DNA of 64,000 bases. Origin: Lathyrus oleraceus (lineage: Eukaryota; Streptophyta; Magnoliopsida; Fabales; Fabaceae). Below the pieces are notes generated by a model. The model saw only the letters and a list, made by a program, of their open reading frames with translations. It had not been told where the DNA came from and did not search any database. Position numbers and translations under genes: made by a program. Position 1 is the first letter of the stretch; every line of letters starts with the position of its first letter. The stretch spans positions 268,142,344 to 268,206,343 of the forward strand of contig NC_066584.1 in the NCBI RefSeq assembly GCF_024323335.1. The letters are read 5' to 3'. Of the stretch, positions 36,418 through 49,140 are shown one piece after another.

Positions 36418-37060
36418 TTAGTGTTATGAGCTCAGAAATGAATCAACACCTTGCCCAAGCTTTGCTAAGACAACTCAGACAACTCACTCCATAGAATTTC
36501 TTGAGGATTTCATCGAAATCGAGGTTGAATTTCACCTTATGTTTTGAAATTCAAACTCTAAGAATTCCTTTCCCTTTCCATCCCAATTGATAACTGCAAG
36601 CAAGAGGAAGAGAAATCAAGCAAATCCGGATCAAGATCAAGCAGATTTGAAGCTACTCGAAGGTGAAAATTCAAAAACTTCATCTCTTTGATTCTATCTT
36701 AATTCTCGACTATTCTTTATGATTTTTGGCTGGCTGAAGCCCTACCAATGTAGGCAATAAGATTAAGTTCCTTTGAGGTCAAATCGAAGCAACTCAGTTC
36801 ATGATCCTCAAAATTCAAATCCCTGTATCTTTTTATATACTTGGAATTGGAGAAAATTAAGGCTAGATTCGTGATCCTGAGAATTTTCTCTTCAAATTAG
36901 TGTCCTTGTTTTCCATTTTTCATGAAGTTTAGGTTGGGCCAGTTCGGTGGTCCTCACCGGAGAAGATGACCGAAGCTAGGGCTCCGGTGGTGTGTTGGCG
37001 AGGTTCCAACCATCTGATCTTGGTCCAACGTTTTAATCTTAGCCCTTGCTTTTGCATACG

Positions 37061-37076
37061 ACGCGTGTACACGCGT
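37061..37076. repeat. Perfect 16-bp palindrome, LTR-A
   Basis: ACGCGTGTACACGCGT equals its own reverse complement and lies about 650 bp after the TATA box. The matching parts of LTR-C and LTR-D are not palindromic. Confidence 0.7.
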
Positions 37077-40000
37077 TGGCTGAGGTGTAGGATGGGAGCG
37101 CACGTTTGGCCATCAGATCTGCCACCTCAATTAATGAGGGAGATCTGATAGCCCTTGTTTTTTTGAATTTCTTTTTATTTTCTGATTTTTCATTTAATTG
37201 CTTTATTTTGTTTAATTCATAATAATTTCATTTTTAATCCAAAAAATATGGGACTTTCACCAAAAATATTTAAATATTTTTATATTTCATTTTATGAATT
37301 AAAATTATTTTTTAGATTAATTTTGATATATTTAAATGTTTTTGTGCATATTTTTAATTGTTTAAAAATACTTCAGACTTTTTAAAAATCATGATATTTT
37401 TTGTCTAAGATCCTTTGAACTTGTTTGACCTTGGATAAATCACTTGGCTATTTATTTGGTGTTTTGAAGATATTTTAGGTTTTGGCCAAGTTAAATTGAA
37501 TTTTAATGCATTTTTTAATTTGATTTTTAATTGATTAATTGTGTAAAAATTGTGTTGAGTCATTTTTATGGTCTTGTGATGTTTGAATATTTGTTTGGGT
37601 CTTGGTGAGGGTTGATTTGACTTTTATTGGATTAAAATCATTGGATTTAGGGGATTGATGAAATGTACATTTCATCTCCCAAAATGAATGAATGATTTTA
37701 ATTTGATAAAATTCCTCCCATGACCAATTTGTGTTTCTCTCACTTCCCCTCCCCTTTCATCTTCATGCCTATTCTTTCCCATCCCTTTCATTTACCAATA
37801 AAGTCTCAATATCCTAAGGCTAATTGGTTCATCAATAACCTTGTGTCAGATGAACTAGTACAAGTATGGATGATATAGGTCCATCCCTTTTGATCTTTTC
37901 TTTTAGTTTGTGGTATGTTTTAGGAGTTTGGTTCATCCTACCAAATCTCTAACATGAATTAGCACCCAAATTTTTTTTGTCTGGCCTCAGATAGTTGTGA
38001 CTTCTACATAAGTCCAATTACGATAGCTTAACATAGAGCTAAATTTGACCCTAAAGGCATAAACATTCTAGTAAGTGAGATTGTAAGTCTCCCATATTTG
38101 ATGGTATTGTGTGGAAACTTGGCCTTCTTTTCCTTCCTATGGAAGATGTCTTGGTTCAAAGATCCATGTTTGTGAATAGATGTTGAGTGTTCTCCAAAAA
38201 ATGACTCAATCAATTGAAAATCAAAACACCACTAACATATAATGTAACATTTACTATCATTTGACTATCTCTTATTAATATTGCTTTACTTTCAAGTCAT
38301 TTACTTTATTCACTTTAATTTGTAGGTCATTTATCATTCATTGCCATTTACGTACCATTAAACTTGATTATGTTTATGCCATTTTCCTTTTTCTCATTTG
38401 AGCCATATATTGTGATTGTATATATTGGTTTGTGTATTTTGTTTGTGCTTGTGGTCTTAGGACCTTAAAATACCTAATAAACAACAAAAACCCTTAAAAA
38501 AAATTGGTGGACTGTTGTGCTTGATCTGAACTTTTGGACTTAGGATTAGGCAACATTCCATATGCAAAAGGACTTGGCCAATGCCAACATTTTGAGACCA
38601 AGTTATTGTGAATTGAGCCTTCACCTGATGCAAGTATTGGGATTCACTTGACCTCTTTCGCTACATGATCTTGATGCAAATGTTATTTTGATCTTATGTC
38701 TAATGCCCTCTTCTGAGTCAAACAAGGAATATTTCATCTGATACATAAGAAGATAAAGAAGACTGTTAGCTATGGGATTTGCTTGCTTGGATGTTGCCAT
38801 CTTTATTTGATGCCCTGATCTTCATGATGTCTGATATTGCTAATTGCTTGTTGATATTTGCTTGACTCAAAGTCCAAAGAGAAAGTGGGTTTTCTATATG
38901 ACATTCTTGTTTGTTGGATTGCATCCTATTGATCAGATCATTTTGTAAGACCTCAATTTTGACCCTAAGATCCCTCATGTTATTCTCATCATATGCATTG
39001 GCATTGGGATCACATCTTGGCATCCTTCTTACCCCTCATTCATTGGGTTTGTATTAGGAGAGATCACCAAGAACCATTTGATTGTATCATACTTTGTATT
39101 TTTATCATTTTTACTAACTAAAATACCAAAAATATGTCTTTGCATTTGTCTAACTCATTTGTAGGTAGTGCATATGCCCACCTTTGATCTATCAAGTTCA
39201 TATCTAGGGTTTAAGACCCTCATTGCTAAGAGCTTAATCAAGAATGGTCTACAATGGCTCTAGAAATCATATATGGATCCCCATGAGCTTCACATGTTAT
39301 TTTGATCAAGAAATCATAAAGAGTTTGGAATTGGTTTGCGTTGGAAACCCTAGTTCATCTGGGTATCTTGTGTTACTTATTCAACAAGCTTATTCAACAA
39401 TTGATCAAATATTTCAAGGCATACTACAAATTTCATCATCTTATTCATATATTATCTCCCATGAGTCCCAAAAGTCAAGAGAATTGCAAGCTAGCAAGTT
39501 GGTTGATGGTGGTTGACCAGAGGAATTCATCTGATCAAATCTGGGGTTCCCTAGACCCTATCTCCTACAATATTTGTCATATGAAAATGATTCAAGGAGA
39601 AGATATACTCTAAATGACATTCCAAACAACTTTCATGTTGATGTCTAGAGCTAGTTTTGCTTAGAAAGTCATTTTTCATGGTGAAAGATTATAGGTCATT
39701 TTGTCTAAACCCTAATTTTAAGGTCAACTTCCCAAGACCATAACTTGCTCAATTTTTATGAGATGAAATATTTCCAAGTTGAAAAATGAAATTAAAGATT
39801 TCTACTTCAACGTTTATGTTTGGAGGAAGAGCTAATTCGAATTTTATGAGCATGTGATATGAGGATACATTATAGGTCATTTTGGACCAATGCCAATGAA
39901 CAAGTGATTTTCCTCAACTTCAAAAATGCATAACTCCTTCATATTAAATCCAAATGACGTCAAATTTATGACCATTTTGAAGGACTTTGAGATAGATACA

Positions 40001-40346
40001 ACTTTGATAAAGGAACATTTCTCATTTGAAGATCATATTAAAAGTTAGCAAAGGTGGAATAAGTAAACATATGGCTTGACACTTCCACCTCAAAATTCGT
40101 AATGATCCAAGCTTCAAACGAAAAAGTATTTAACATGAAAGTTGTTCCTCTTGATCTATCCGTTCCAAAAAGTCCAATTTCATTCATATTGGACAAGATT
40201 TGAATGGGTTGCACTTGACTTGAACATTGCATCACCATTTGACAAGATTGAACTTCAAACTTCCATGCACATTTGCTTAGCATTCCAGCATGATCTCAGC
40301 CTTGCTTGCACTCAATTATGAACCATATGGAGTGATTTCATAGGCC

Positions 40347-40360
40347 TGTACACGCCCATG
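40347..40360 (+). promoter_or_regulatory. Conserved U3 box, LTR-B
   Basis: TGTACACGCCCATG, about 82 bp before TATAAATAG. Confidence 0.6.
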
Positions 40361-40428
40361 CACCCATGCATCGAACATTGCTATTTTTGGATTCCATGTT
40401 CAAGTGTGCAAATATCAATTGAATTGGC

Positions 40429-40437
40429 TATAAATAG
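40429..40437 (+). promoter_or_regulatory. TATA box, LTR-B
   Basis: TATAAATAG followed by 'agacctctaggctcagaa'. Confidence 0.65.
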
Positions 40438-42097
40438 AGACCTCTAGGCTCAGAACAAAGGACCCTGCGCGCAAGCTTTGAATCCACACATTCAAACCCT
40501 TCCATTTGAGAGGACAACCTTGATAATTTCCATAGGAAATTGAGTTTGAATCTCATTGTTTTGAGATTCAAATCTCCAAGGATCCAAAGCCTTTTGATCA
40601 TTCTATTCTACTCCTGAAAGCATTATGAGCAAGATCAAGAACAAGCAAGAGAAAGACCAATCTGTAAGACCCCAATTTTGCCCCTAAGATCCCTCATGCA
40701 ATTTCATTATATGCATTAGCATTAGGATCATACCTTGGCATTCTCCTTACCCCTCTTTCATTGGGTTTGTTTTGGGAGAGATCACCAAGAACCATGTGAT
40801 TGTATCATACTTGTATATTATCTTTTTACAAACCAAAATACCAAAATATGTCTTTCAATTTACCTAACTCTTTTGTAGGTAGGGCATGATCCCCATTAAT
40901 TTATCAAGTTCATACTTATGATTTAAGACCCTCATAGCAAAGAGCACAACCAAGGATTGATACAAAATGCCTCAAAGCATCATAAAATAGTCCCAATGAT
41001 CTCTACATGTCATATTGATCAAGATTTCTTCAAGAGTTTGGAGTTGGTTTGCCTTGAAAACCCTGGTTTGTCTAGGTATCTTGAGTAACTTCTTCAACAA
41101 GCTACCTCACTAATAGATCAAATTTCTCAAGGGACACTTCAAAATTCATCATTTTATGCATATATGATCTACCATGAGCCTATAAAGTCAAAATTATTTG
41201 AGGTTGGCAAGTTGGTTGATGGTGGTTGGTCAGGCGAATTCATCTAATCAAAACTGGGTCTCCCTAGACCCTATCTCCTACACTTGTCACCATATGAAAA
41301 TTATTCCAAGAGAAAAGTTACACTAAATGACATTCCAAATAACTTTCATGTTGAGACCTATAACTATTTTTTCTTGGAAAATCATTTTCTATGTTGAAAC
41401 ATTATAGGTCATTTTGTCTAAACCCGAATTTGAAAGTCAACTTCCCAAGGCCATAACTTGCTCAATTTTTATTATATGAAATATTTCCAAGTTGAACAAT
41501 CAAATTCAATATGCCTAATTAAACTTTGATGTTTGGAGTGATAGCTAAATCAACTTTTATGAGCATGTGATATGAGGATACATTATAGGTCATTTTTGCC
41601 ATATACCATTGAACAAGTGATTTTCCTCAACTTAAAAAATGAATAACTCTATCATTCTAAATCCAAATGACATAAAATTGGTGACAATTTTGAAGGTCTT
41701 TGAAATATCTACAACTTTTATGAAGACACTTTTCTCATTTGAAGCTCACATGAAAAGTTAAGCAAGGTGGAATATTGAGATATATGACTTAACACTTAGA
41801 AAATTTTTCAACATGTTGAAAGTTCCAAACTTCCACCTCAAAATTCACCATGATCCAAGTTCCAAATGGAAAAGTGTCCAATATAAGGGGTTGTTACCCT
41901 TGATCTAAGATTTCCAAAGAGTCCTATTTCATCCATTTTGGACAAGGTTTGCTAGGGCTGCGCATGGTCTTAACAGGTTTGCATCAAGTGGAAAGATCAA
42001 ATGTTCAAAACATCACATTGCATTTCCTTTCCATTCAAGCTTCATTTCAACTTCATTTCAGATGACTTTGGACCTAAATGGACTACTTCATAGGCTT

Positions 42098-42111
42098 GTA
42101 CACGCCCATGC
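42098..42111 (+). promoter_or_regulatory. Conserved U3 box, LTR-C copy 1
   Basis: TGTACACGCCCATG, 80 bp before TATAAATA at 42178. Confidence 0.6.
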
Positions 42112-42177
42112 AAGCTTGAGCATGACATTGCCAAATTTGGAAGTAAATTCAAGTGTGCAAATATCACTCCCTATTGC

Positions 42178-42185
42178 TATAAATA
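42178..42185 (+). promoter_or_regulatory. TATA box 1, LTR-C
   Basis: TATAAATA followed by 'caagccctctgatct'. Confidence 0.55.
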
Positions 42186-42447
42186 CAAGCCCTCTGATCT
42201 AATAGAAAAGTGTCCAAATGGAAAAGAGTCCAACATCAAAATTGTTCCCCTTGCTCTAAGATTTCCAAAGATTCCTGTTTCATGCATTTTGGATGAGATT
42301 TCCTAGGGCTGCGCATGGTCTTAACAGGTCTGCATCAAGTGAAAGACCAAATATCCAAAACCTCACATTACATTGCCTTACCATTCAAGCCTCATTTGAA
42401 CTTTAGTACAGTTGAATTTGGATCAAAATGGATTTTTTCATGGGCCT

Positions 42448-42461
42448 GTACACGCCCATGA
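42448..42461 (+). promoter_or_regulatory. Conserved U3 box, LTR-C copy 2
   Basis: TGTACACGCCCATG, 79 bp before TATAAATA at 42527. Confidence 0.6.
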
Positions 42462-42526
42462 AAGCTTGTGCATGACATTGCCAAATTTAGCAAAATTTCA
42501 AGTATGCAATTATCAATCCCAAATGC

Positions 42527-42534
42527 TATAAATA
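42527..42534 (+). promoter_or_regulatory. TATA box 2, LTR-C
   Basis: TATAAATA followed by 'catggcctctgagctcat'. This copy is next to the R-region blocks and so corresponds to the TATA box of the other LTRs. Confidence 0.6.
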
Positions 42535-45500
42535 CATGGCCTCTGAGCTCATTTCAATGACACCTTGCACGCCAGCTTTGCCCCCTCTCTTCAAACCCTC
42601 ACAATTCAAAGGAAAACCTGAGAATTTTCAACCTGAAAATTGAGTTTGAATCTCACTGTTTGGGGATTCAAAAAATCCAGGATCCAAAGCTTTGTTCCAT
42701 TGCCAAACCACTTATGCAAGCTCCCTGAGTGTGATCAAGCAAAGTTTGAAGCATGCAAGATCCATTTCTTCACAGCATTGAAGGTATTTTTCAGAATTTT
42801 TCTTCCCTTCGATTCTCACTCAATTCTCATCAATTCTCTTGGATCTTTGGTTGTGTGAAGTCCTACCAATGTAGGCAAGAAGATTGAGTTGCTTTGAGGT
42901 CAAATCGAAGCAACTCAGTTGACACACCTCAAAATTCAACTCCTAATATCTGTATATATATTCGGAGTTAGTTGAAATTGAGGTCAGATTCATGCTCTAC
43001 GCCATTTTTTCTTTCAGATCATGTCCTCCTTTTTCATTTATGTGATGGTCATGACTGAACCAGTCCGGTGAGCGTCGCCTGAGAGGGTGACCGGAGTTCC
43101 AGCGCCGGTGGTGTGCTTGACAGGTTCTAAGCCATTGATCTTGTTTAAATTGTTTTAATCTTGAGCGTTGCCTTTGAATACCATTGTTGTGGCACGCTTA
43201 CTCACGTGAACCATAGAACGCGCATTTTCATCCACTTGATTTGCCACCTCAATTAATGAGGGAGTTCAAGTGGTCCACGTTTTTTTGTAATTTCTGATTT
43301 TTCTTTTATTCCTTTTATTTTCATTAATTCAGATTAATTTTAATATTGATCCAAAAAATATGGGAGTTTCACCAAAAAATTTCAAATAAAATTCTCTTTC
43401 ATATTTTGAATTAAAATTATTTTTTGGATCATTATTAATATTTTTCATGATTTAATTGATTTTGTGAATATTTTTCATTGTTTAAAAATACTTTTAAGTT
43501 TCCAAAAATTCTAAAAAAGTTTCTTCAAGGTCCTTTGACCTTGTTTCAACTATGATAAATCTCATGGCGATTTCTTTGGTGTTTTGATGAGATTTTAGGA
43601 ATATGACAAACCATATTTAATTTAATGCACTATTTTTAGTATTTTTAAATTGAATAAATTCCAAATAATTGTGTTGAGCCATTTTAATTGTTTGTATAAG
43701 TTTGACTTGTGTTGTTAGGCCTTGGTCAAGGTTGATTTGACTTTGTTAGGGTAAGATCATTGGATTTAGGGGATTGATGGAATGAACATTCCATCTCCCA
43801 AAATGAACAATAATCTTAACTTGGTAAAAGTCTTCTTTTGTCCAATTTGAGTTTTGATCCATTCCCCTCCCTCTTCATCTAATTCCCCTTCTTTATGCAT
43901 CCATTTCATTTGACCTATGATATCTCTATATCCTAAGGCTAGTTGATTGCATAATCAACATAAGTATGGATGAGATTAGGCCACCACTTTTGCATATTCT
44001 TTTTGGGTGTGGTATGTTTCATGAGCATAGTCCATCATATTAGGTCTCTAACATGCATTAACACAAAAATTCTATTGCCCGACCTCAAATAGTTATGACT
44101 TCTACATAAGTCCAACTACGATTTCTTAACATAGCCATAAATTTTTGATACAAAAGGCCTATCATTCTAGTTAATGAGATTGTAAGTCTCCCCTCTTTCA
44201 TGGTATTGTATGGAAACTTGACCTTTTTTCCTTCCTTTGGAAAATGTCTTGGTTCACGGATCCACGCTTGTGATAAGGGTTGAGTGTTCTCCAAAGAATG
44301 ACTTAAAGTAAAAAGCAAAAGCAAAAGCAATACTAACTTCTAACTCATTAACAACTAACTTTAATTTCAAGTCATTTACTTTAATGCACTTTATTTTTAA
44401 GCTTTATTCATTTGCCATTATCCATACCATTCTAATTGTTTATATTAATGCCATTTTCACTTTGTCCACTTGGACCATATTGGGTGATATATCTTGTTTG
44501 TGTATATTTGGTTTGCTTGTGTGGTCTTTGACCATTAATGTACATAATAAGAACAAAAACCCTAAAAAACTATTGTGTGGACTGTTGGTTTAATCTGAGA
44601 CAATTGGACTTAGAATTTAGGCAACATTCCATATGCAAAAGGATTTGGCCAATGCCAACTTTCATGTAATCAAGTGCTTGCAAATTGAGACTTCATCTGA
44701 TACAGCATTGAAGATCCCTTTGAGTTCATCTGAAACATGATAGTTATGAAGCTGTTATTTTGCACCTATGATTTATGGAATTCATCTGCTACATGGGTAA
44801 ATTTGAAGAAGACCATGGGATTGCTAAGCATGGATGTGGCTATCTTTATTTGATGCCTTGCTCTTCAAGTTTATATATTGTGCATTGTTTGTTGCTTGAT
44901 TCTAATGTCCAAGGGAATTTGGGTTTCTATATGACATTCTTGTCTATTGGATTGCAGCCCATTGGTCAGATCTTTTCAACTCTTAACTTTTAAATTTATG
45001 CTTAGGATTAGTCTCTTCATCTCCTCCCCACTTCTTTAATTTCAAAATCTCTCCCTCCTTTTGAAAAAACTTCTTTGCTTGTGCTTATTGATTTCTAAAC
45101 TTAGACCACTTTGCAAACTAGAAACTTTGGCCTTATGCCATTGCCTTTTTAAACTTCTTTTCTTAATCAAACTTGTAAATATACTTAATCATACTTGACT
45201 TAAAACTTAAAAGAAAAGCCAAAAATAACTAACACATTCAAACCATTTTAGGCCTTTATGTCTTTCAAAGCTTAATTTTTGTTAAAAGCAATGCATCCAC
45301 TTTAAAATTGATACCACGAACTACGAGGTTTTGATCCCTAATTTTATGTTGGTACGTAGGCACAAGTCCGAAGGTCTTGTCAAACACAAAAATATAATTA
45401 ATGAATTCTTTTTTCATCCCCTCACTTTGTTTGTTTGTAAACATCATTTTGTACAAAATACATGTGTAAGACCCCAAATTTTAACCCTAAGATCCCTCAC

Positions 45501-46899
45501 GCAATTTCATCATATGCATTAGCATTGGGATCATACCTTGGCATCCGCCTTACCCCTTCTTTTACTGTGTTTCTTTTGGGAGAGATCACCAAGCACTTTG
45601 TGATTGTATCATACCTGTATATTATAATGTTTACTAACCAAAATACAAAAATATGTCTTTGCATTTGCCTAACTATTTTGTAGGTATGGCATGATCTTCA
45701 TTGATCTATCAAGTTCATATATAGGGTTTGAGACCCTCATGACAAAGAGGACAACCAAGAACTGATCGAATAATGGTTACAAGTATCATATATGAGTCCC
45801 CATGATCTCTACAGGTTATATTGATTAAGTTTTCTTCAAGAGTTTGAGGGTGATTTGCCTTAGAAACCCTAGTTTGATTGGGTATCTTGAGTAACTTCTC
45901 AAACAAGCTATCTCACCAATTGATCAAAATTCTCAAGGGATACTTAAAATTTCATCATCTTATGCATATATGATCTACCATGATCCTAGAAAGTCAAGAT
46001 AATTGAAGATTAATTAGATGGTTGATGCTGGTTGGCTAGATAAATTCATCTGATCAAAACTGGGTCTTCCTAGACCCTATCTCCTACAATTTTCACCATA
46101 TGAAAATGATTCCAAGAGAAAACATACTCTAAATGACATTCCAAACAACTTTCATGTTTATACCTAGAGCTATTTTTGCTTGGAAATTCATTTTCTATGT
46201 TGAAACATTATAGGTCATTTTGTCTAAACCTTAATTTAAAAGTCAAATTCCCAAGGCCATAACTTGCTCAATTTTTATGATATGAAATATTTAAAAGTTT
46301 CACAATCAAATTCAAGATGTCTACTTCAACTTTGATGTTTGGAGTGAGAGCTAATTCAACTTTTATGAGCATGTGATATGAGGCTAAATTATAGGTCACT
46401 TTTGACCTATACCATTGGTCAAGTGATTTTTCCAAACTTAAAAATGCATAACTCTATCATTTCAAATCCAAATGACATGAAATTGGTGACCATTTTAATT
46501 TAATTTGAAATAGATAAAACTTTGATGAAGACACGTTTCTCATTTGAAGCTCACATAAAAGGTTAAGCAAGGTGGAATATTGAGATATATGGCTTGACAC
46601 TTAGAAAATTTTGTGATATGTTAACATTTCCAAACTTCCACCTCAAAATTAATCAAGTTCCATGCTTCAAATGGAAACGTTTTGAACATGAAAGTTGTTC
46701 CTCTTGATTTAACCTTTCCAAAAAGACCAAATTCATCCATTTTGGGAAAGAAATGAATAGGCTGCACATGGCTTGAACATGGTATCATCATTTGGCAAGA
46801 TTGAACTTCAAACATCCATGCACAATTGCCTAGAATTCCAACATGACTTCGTCCTTACTTACACTCAATTATGGATCAGATGGAGTGATTTCATGGGCC

Positions 46900-46913
46900 T
46901 GTACACGCCCATG
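46900..46913 (+). promoter_or_regulatory. Conserved U3 box, LTR-D
   Basis: TGTACACGCCCATG, 82 bp before TATAAATAG. Confidence 0.6.
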
Positions 46914-46981
46914 CACTCATGCATCACACATTGCTAATTTTGGAAGTTCACTTCAAGTGTGCAAATATCTATTGAATTGGA

Positions 46982-46990
46982 TATAAATAG
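46982..46990 (+). promoter_or_regulatory. TATA box, LTR-D
   Basis: TATAAATAG followed by 'agcttcatatgctcagaa'. Confidence 0.65.
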
Positions 46991-48940
46991 AGCTTCATAT
47001 GCTCAGAATTTTACACACATTCGCGCCAGCTTTGATCCCAAACCTCTAACCCTATCATTCCAAAGGATAATCCTGAGAGTTTCACTTGAAATTGAGTTTG
47101 AATTCTCACTGTTTTGAGATTCAAAACTCTAGGGATCCAATACCTTTTGAGCATTCCATTCTACTTTTGTAAGCATTTGGAGTGAGATCAAGCACGAGCC
47201 AAGGCAAGAACTATTGAATCCAGACCTACATTGAAGGTATTTTTCAGAATTTTTCATCTCTTCGATTCTCTCTCAATCTTGCTCAATTCTCTTGATTCTT
47301 TGGTTGTCTGAAGTCCTACCAATGTAGGCAAGAAGATTGAGTCGTTTTGAGGCCAAATTGAAGCAACTCAGTTCATGTACCTCAAATTTCAACTCCATGT
47401 ATCTCTCAATATACTTGGAGTTAGGATAAATTGAGGTCAGATTCGTGCTCAATGACATTTTTAGTTTGAAATCATGTCCTTTTTAATTTTGGTGATGGTT
47501 ATGACTGAACCAGTCCGACCAGGCTCGCTTGAGAAGGAGACCGGAGTTGTAGCTCCGGTGGTGAGTTGGAGTTTTCAGAGCCACATGATCCTTTTGAAAT
47601 GAAATAATCTCGTGTGTTGGTTTGAATTACCTTTCCTGTGGCGCGCTGACTCAGGCGTATCGTGGATTGCGCGCTTATGACCACTTGATCTGCCACCTCA
47701 ATTAATGAGGGAGATCAAGTGGTCCACATTTTTTCTGGTCATTTAATTTTCATTTTAATCCTTTTATTTTCATTAATTCATATTAATTTTAATATTGATC
47801 CAAAACATATGAGAGTTTCACCAAAAAATTTCAAATATATTCCTCTTTCATATTTTAAAGTAAAATTATTTTTTGGATCATTATTAATATTTTTCATGAT
47901 TTAATTGATTTTTTATTTGTTTTTAATTGTTTAAAAATACTTTTAAGTCTTTTAAAATTCTGAATTTTTTTCTCCAAGGTCCTCTTGATAAATCTCATGG
48001 CCATGTATTTTGTGTTTTGATGAGATTTTAGGAATTGGACAAACCATATTTAATTTAAATGCATTATTTTAGTATTTTTAATTTGAATAAATGCCAAATA
48101 ATTTTGTTGACCAATTTTGATGACTTGTTTGTGTTTGACTATTGTTGTTCGGCCTTGGTCAAGGTTGATTTGACTTTGTTGAGTTAATATCATTGGATTT
48201 AGGGGATTGATGGAATGTACGTTCCATCTCCCAAAATGAATGGATGATATTAATTTGCTAAAAGTCCTCCTTTCACTAATTTGTGTTTTGATCCATTCCC
48301 CTCCCACTTCATCTCATTCCCCTTCTTCATTCATTCATTCATTTCATTTGGCCTATGATATCTCAAGATCCTAAAGCTAGTTGATTGAAAAATTAACATA
48401 AGTATGAATGAGATTAGTGTCGCATTACGCGAGAAACCGGCGGGAAAAGACACAGAGCCGCCACCGTGTGTTATTTATCCCAAAGGAGGGAAAGGAAACG
48501 CTCGAAGTAAACCTGGAAAGGAAATGGTCTTACGACCAGAGATTGCAAGGATCGGGAGTCGGTTATGCGAAGGGAAGGTATTAGCACCCCTACGCATCCG
48601 TCGTACTCGACGGGATCCACGCTCAAAGGAATAGAAGAAAGGTTGCTAAAAGAAACTGCTCAAAACCGCACAAAATTGGAGTGAAACACAGGAAAGACGG
48701 AAGAAGCGGACTCGGCAGGACGTTGCATCCTAGGCCTACGTAGTTTGTCAGACACAAACATCAGAGTCGACGTAGTTCGGGGAAACGGGAACGTGCTCAC
48801 TAGGACCTCGCATCCTATGCATACGTATCTTCTCTAACTAGAGGAAGAATCAGAGCACTCGTAGCTCGGCTAACGCACGCCAAATAAAACGCTAAACGGA
48901 GACGCTGAGACGTCAAAGCAAACACACAAGAGGAAACGGA

Positions 48941-49140
48941 ATGCCAATCGCTGGTCTTACATCCAACTCCACAAAAGAACACAGGAAACCGAATGCCAAT
49001 CGCTGGGCTTACATTATACTCCGAACAAAGAAACGCAAACAGGAAACCGAATGCCAATCGCTGGACTTACATCAGACTCCGAACAAACACACACACACGG
49101 GAAACCGACTGCCAATCGTTGGACTTACGTCAGACTCTAA
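48941..49140. repeat. 52-58 bp minisatellite in E5 LTR, four copies
   Basis: 'gccaatcgytgg', 'cttacatc' and 'actcc' recur with 'gccaatcg' near 48943, 48995, 49053 and 49111. The unit resembles that in the E2 LTR (6376..6900) despite the different LTR family. Confidence 0.8.

Larger units (their letters stand above)
34918..38943 (+). repeat. LTR-A: 3' LTR of E3, cut at 4026 bp
   Basis: It starts TGTAAGACCCCAATTTTG after the PPT. U3 runs to a TATA box at 36410. Downstream are 'tcctaccaatgtaggcaa' (about 36746), the A/T-rich U5 and 'aggcaacattccatatgcaaaa' (38548), all in the same order in LTR-C. It ends abruptly at 38943 in 'gatcagatcattt', which matches about 44961 in LTR-C, and LTR-B begins at the next base. 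Only sequence expected of LTR is present, and no open frame is credible. Confidence 0.88.
38944..40662 (+). repeat. LTR-B: LTR start, cut at 1719 bp
   Basis: It begins TGTAAGACCTCAATTTTG and runs parallel to LTR-A, C and D through U3 and the TATA box (40429..40437). It stops at 40662 about 230 bp after the TATA box, where LTR-C begins. No PPT precedes it, so it is the left end of an insertion into LTR-A. The left flank CATTT (38939..38943) would be its target duplication. Confidence 0.82.
41861..42562. repeat. Tandem duplication of the promoter region, about 350 bp x 2 (LTR-C)
   Basis: 'tccaaatggaaaag' at 41861 and 42213, 'gggctgcgcatggtcttaac' near 41955 and 42306, the U3 box at 42098 and 42448, and TATAAATA at 42178 and 42527 give spacings of 349-352 bp. 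The two copies have clearly diverged, so the duplication is old compared with E2. LTRs A, B and D have a single copy. Confidence 0.88.
40663..45464 (+). repeat. LTR-C: LTR, cut at 4802 bp, with duplicated promoter region
   Basis: It begins TGTAAGACCCCAATTTTG with no PPT before it. It is the longest of the four LTR pieces and reaches the block 'cgaactacgaggttttgatcc...ggtacgtaggcac' (about 45317), which in E2 lies about 400 bp before the LTR end. It stops at 45464 where LTR-D starts. About 350 bp around the promoter are tandemly duplicated. Left flank CAATC (40658..40662) would be its target duplication. Confidence 0.85.
45465..48416 (+). repeat. LTR-D: LTR start, cut at 2952 bp by E5
   Basis: It begins TGTAAGACCCCAAATTTT. 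U3, TATA box (46982..46990), 'cctaccaatgtaggcaagaag' (about 47317) and the 'tgccacctcaattaatgagggagatcaagtgg' region (about 47690) align with LTR-C. It stops at 48416 in 'aagtatgaatgagattag' (LTR-C about 43960..43977), where E5 starts. Left flank ACATG (45460..45464) would be its target duplication in LTR-C. Confidence 0.83.

Noticed and set aside
36966..37148. Short frames in LTRs A-D (for example 36966..37148 and 42640..42858)
   Set aside because: They are not conserved between the four LTR copies, and stops and frames differ at equal positions.
34918..48416. Reading the four LTR starts as a tandem satellite
   Set aside because: The segments differ in length (4026, 1719, 4802 and 2952 bp), and each stops at a different LTR position. 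That fits successive insertion and not unequal exchange of one unit.
48404..48634. 76-aa frame at the LTR-D/E5 border
   Set aside because: It begins in LTR-D and continues into the end of the - strand E5 LTR, so it spans an insertion joint.
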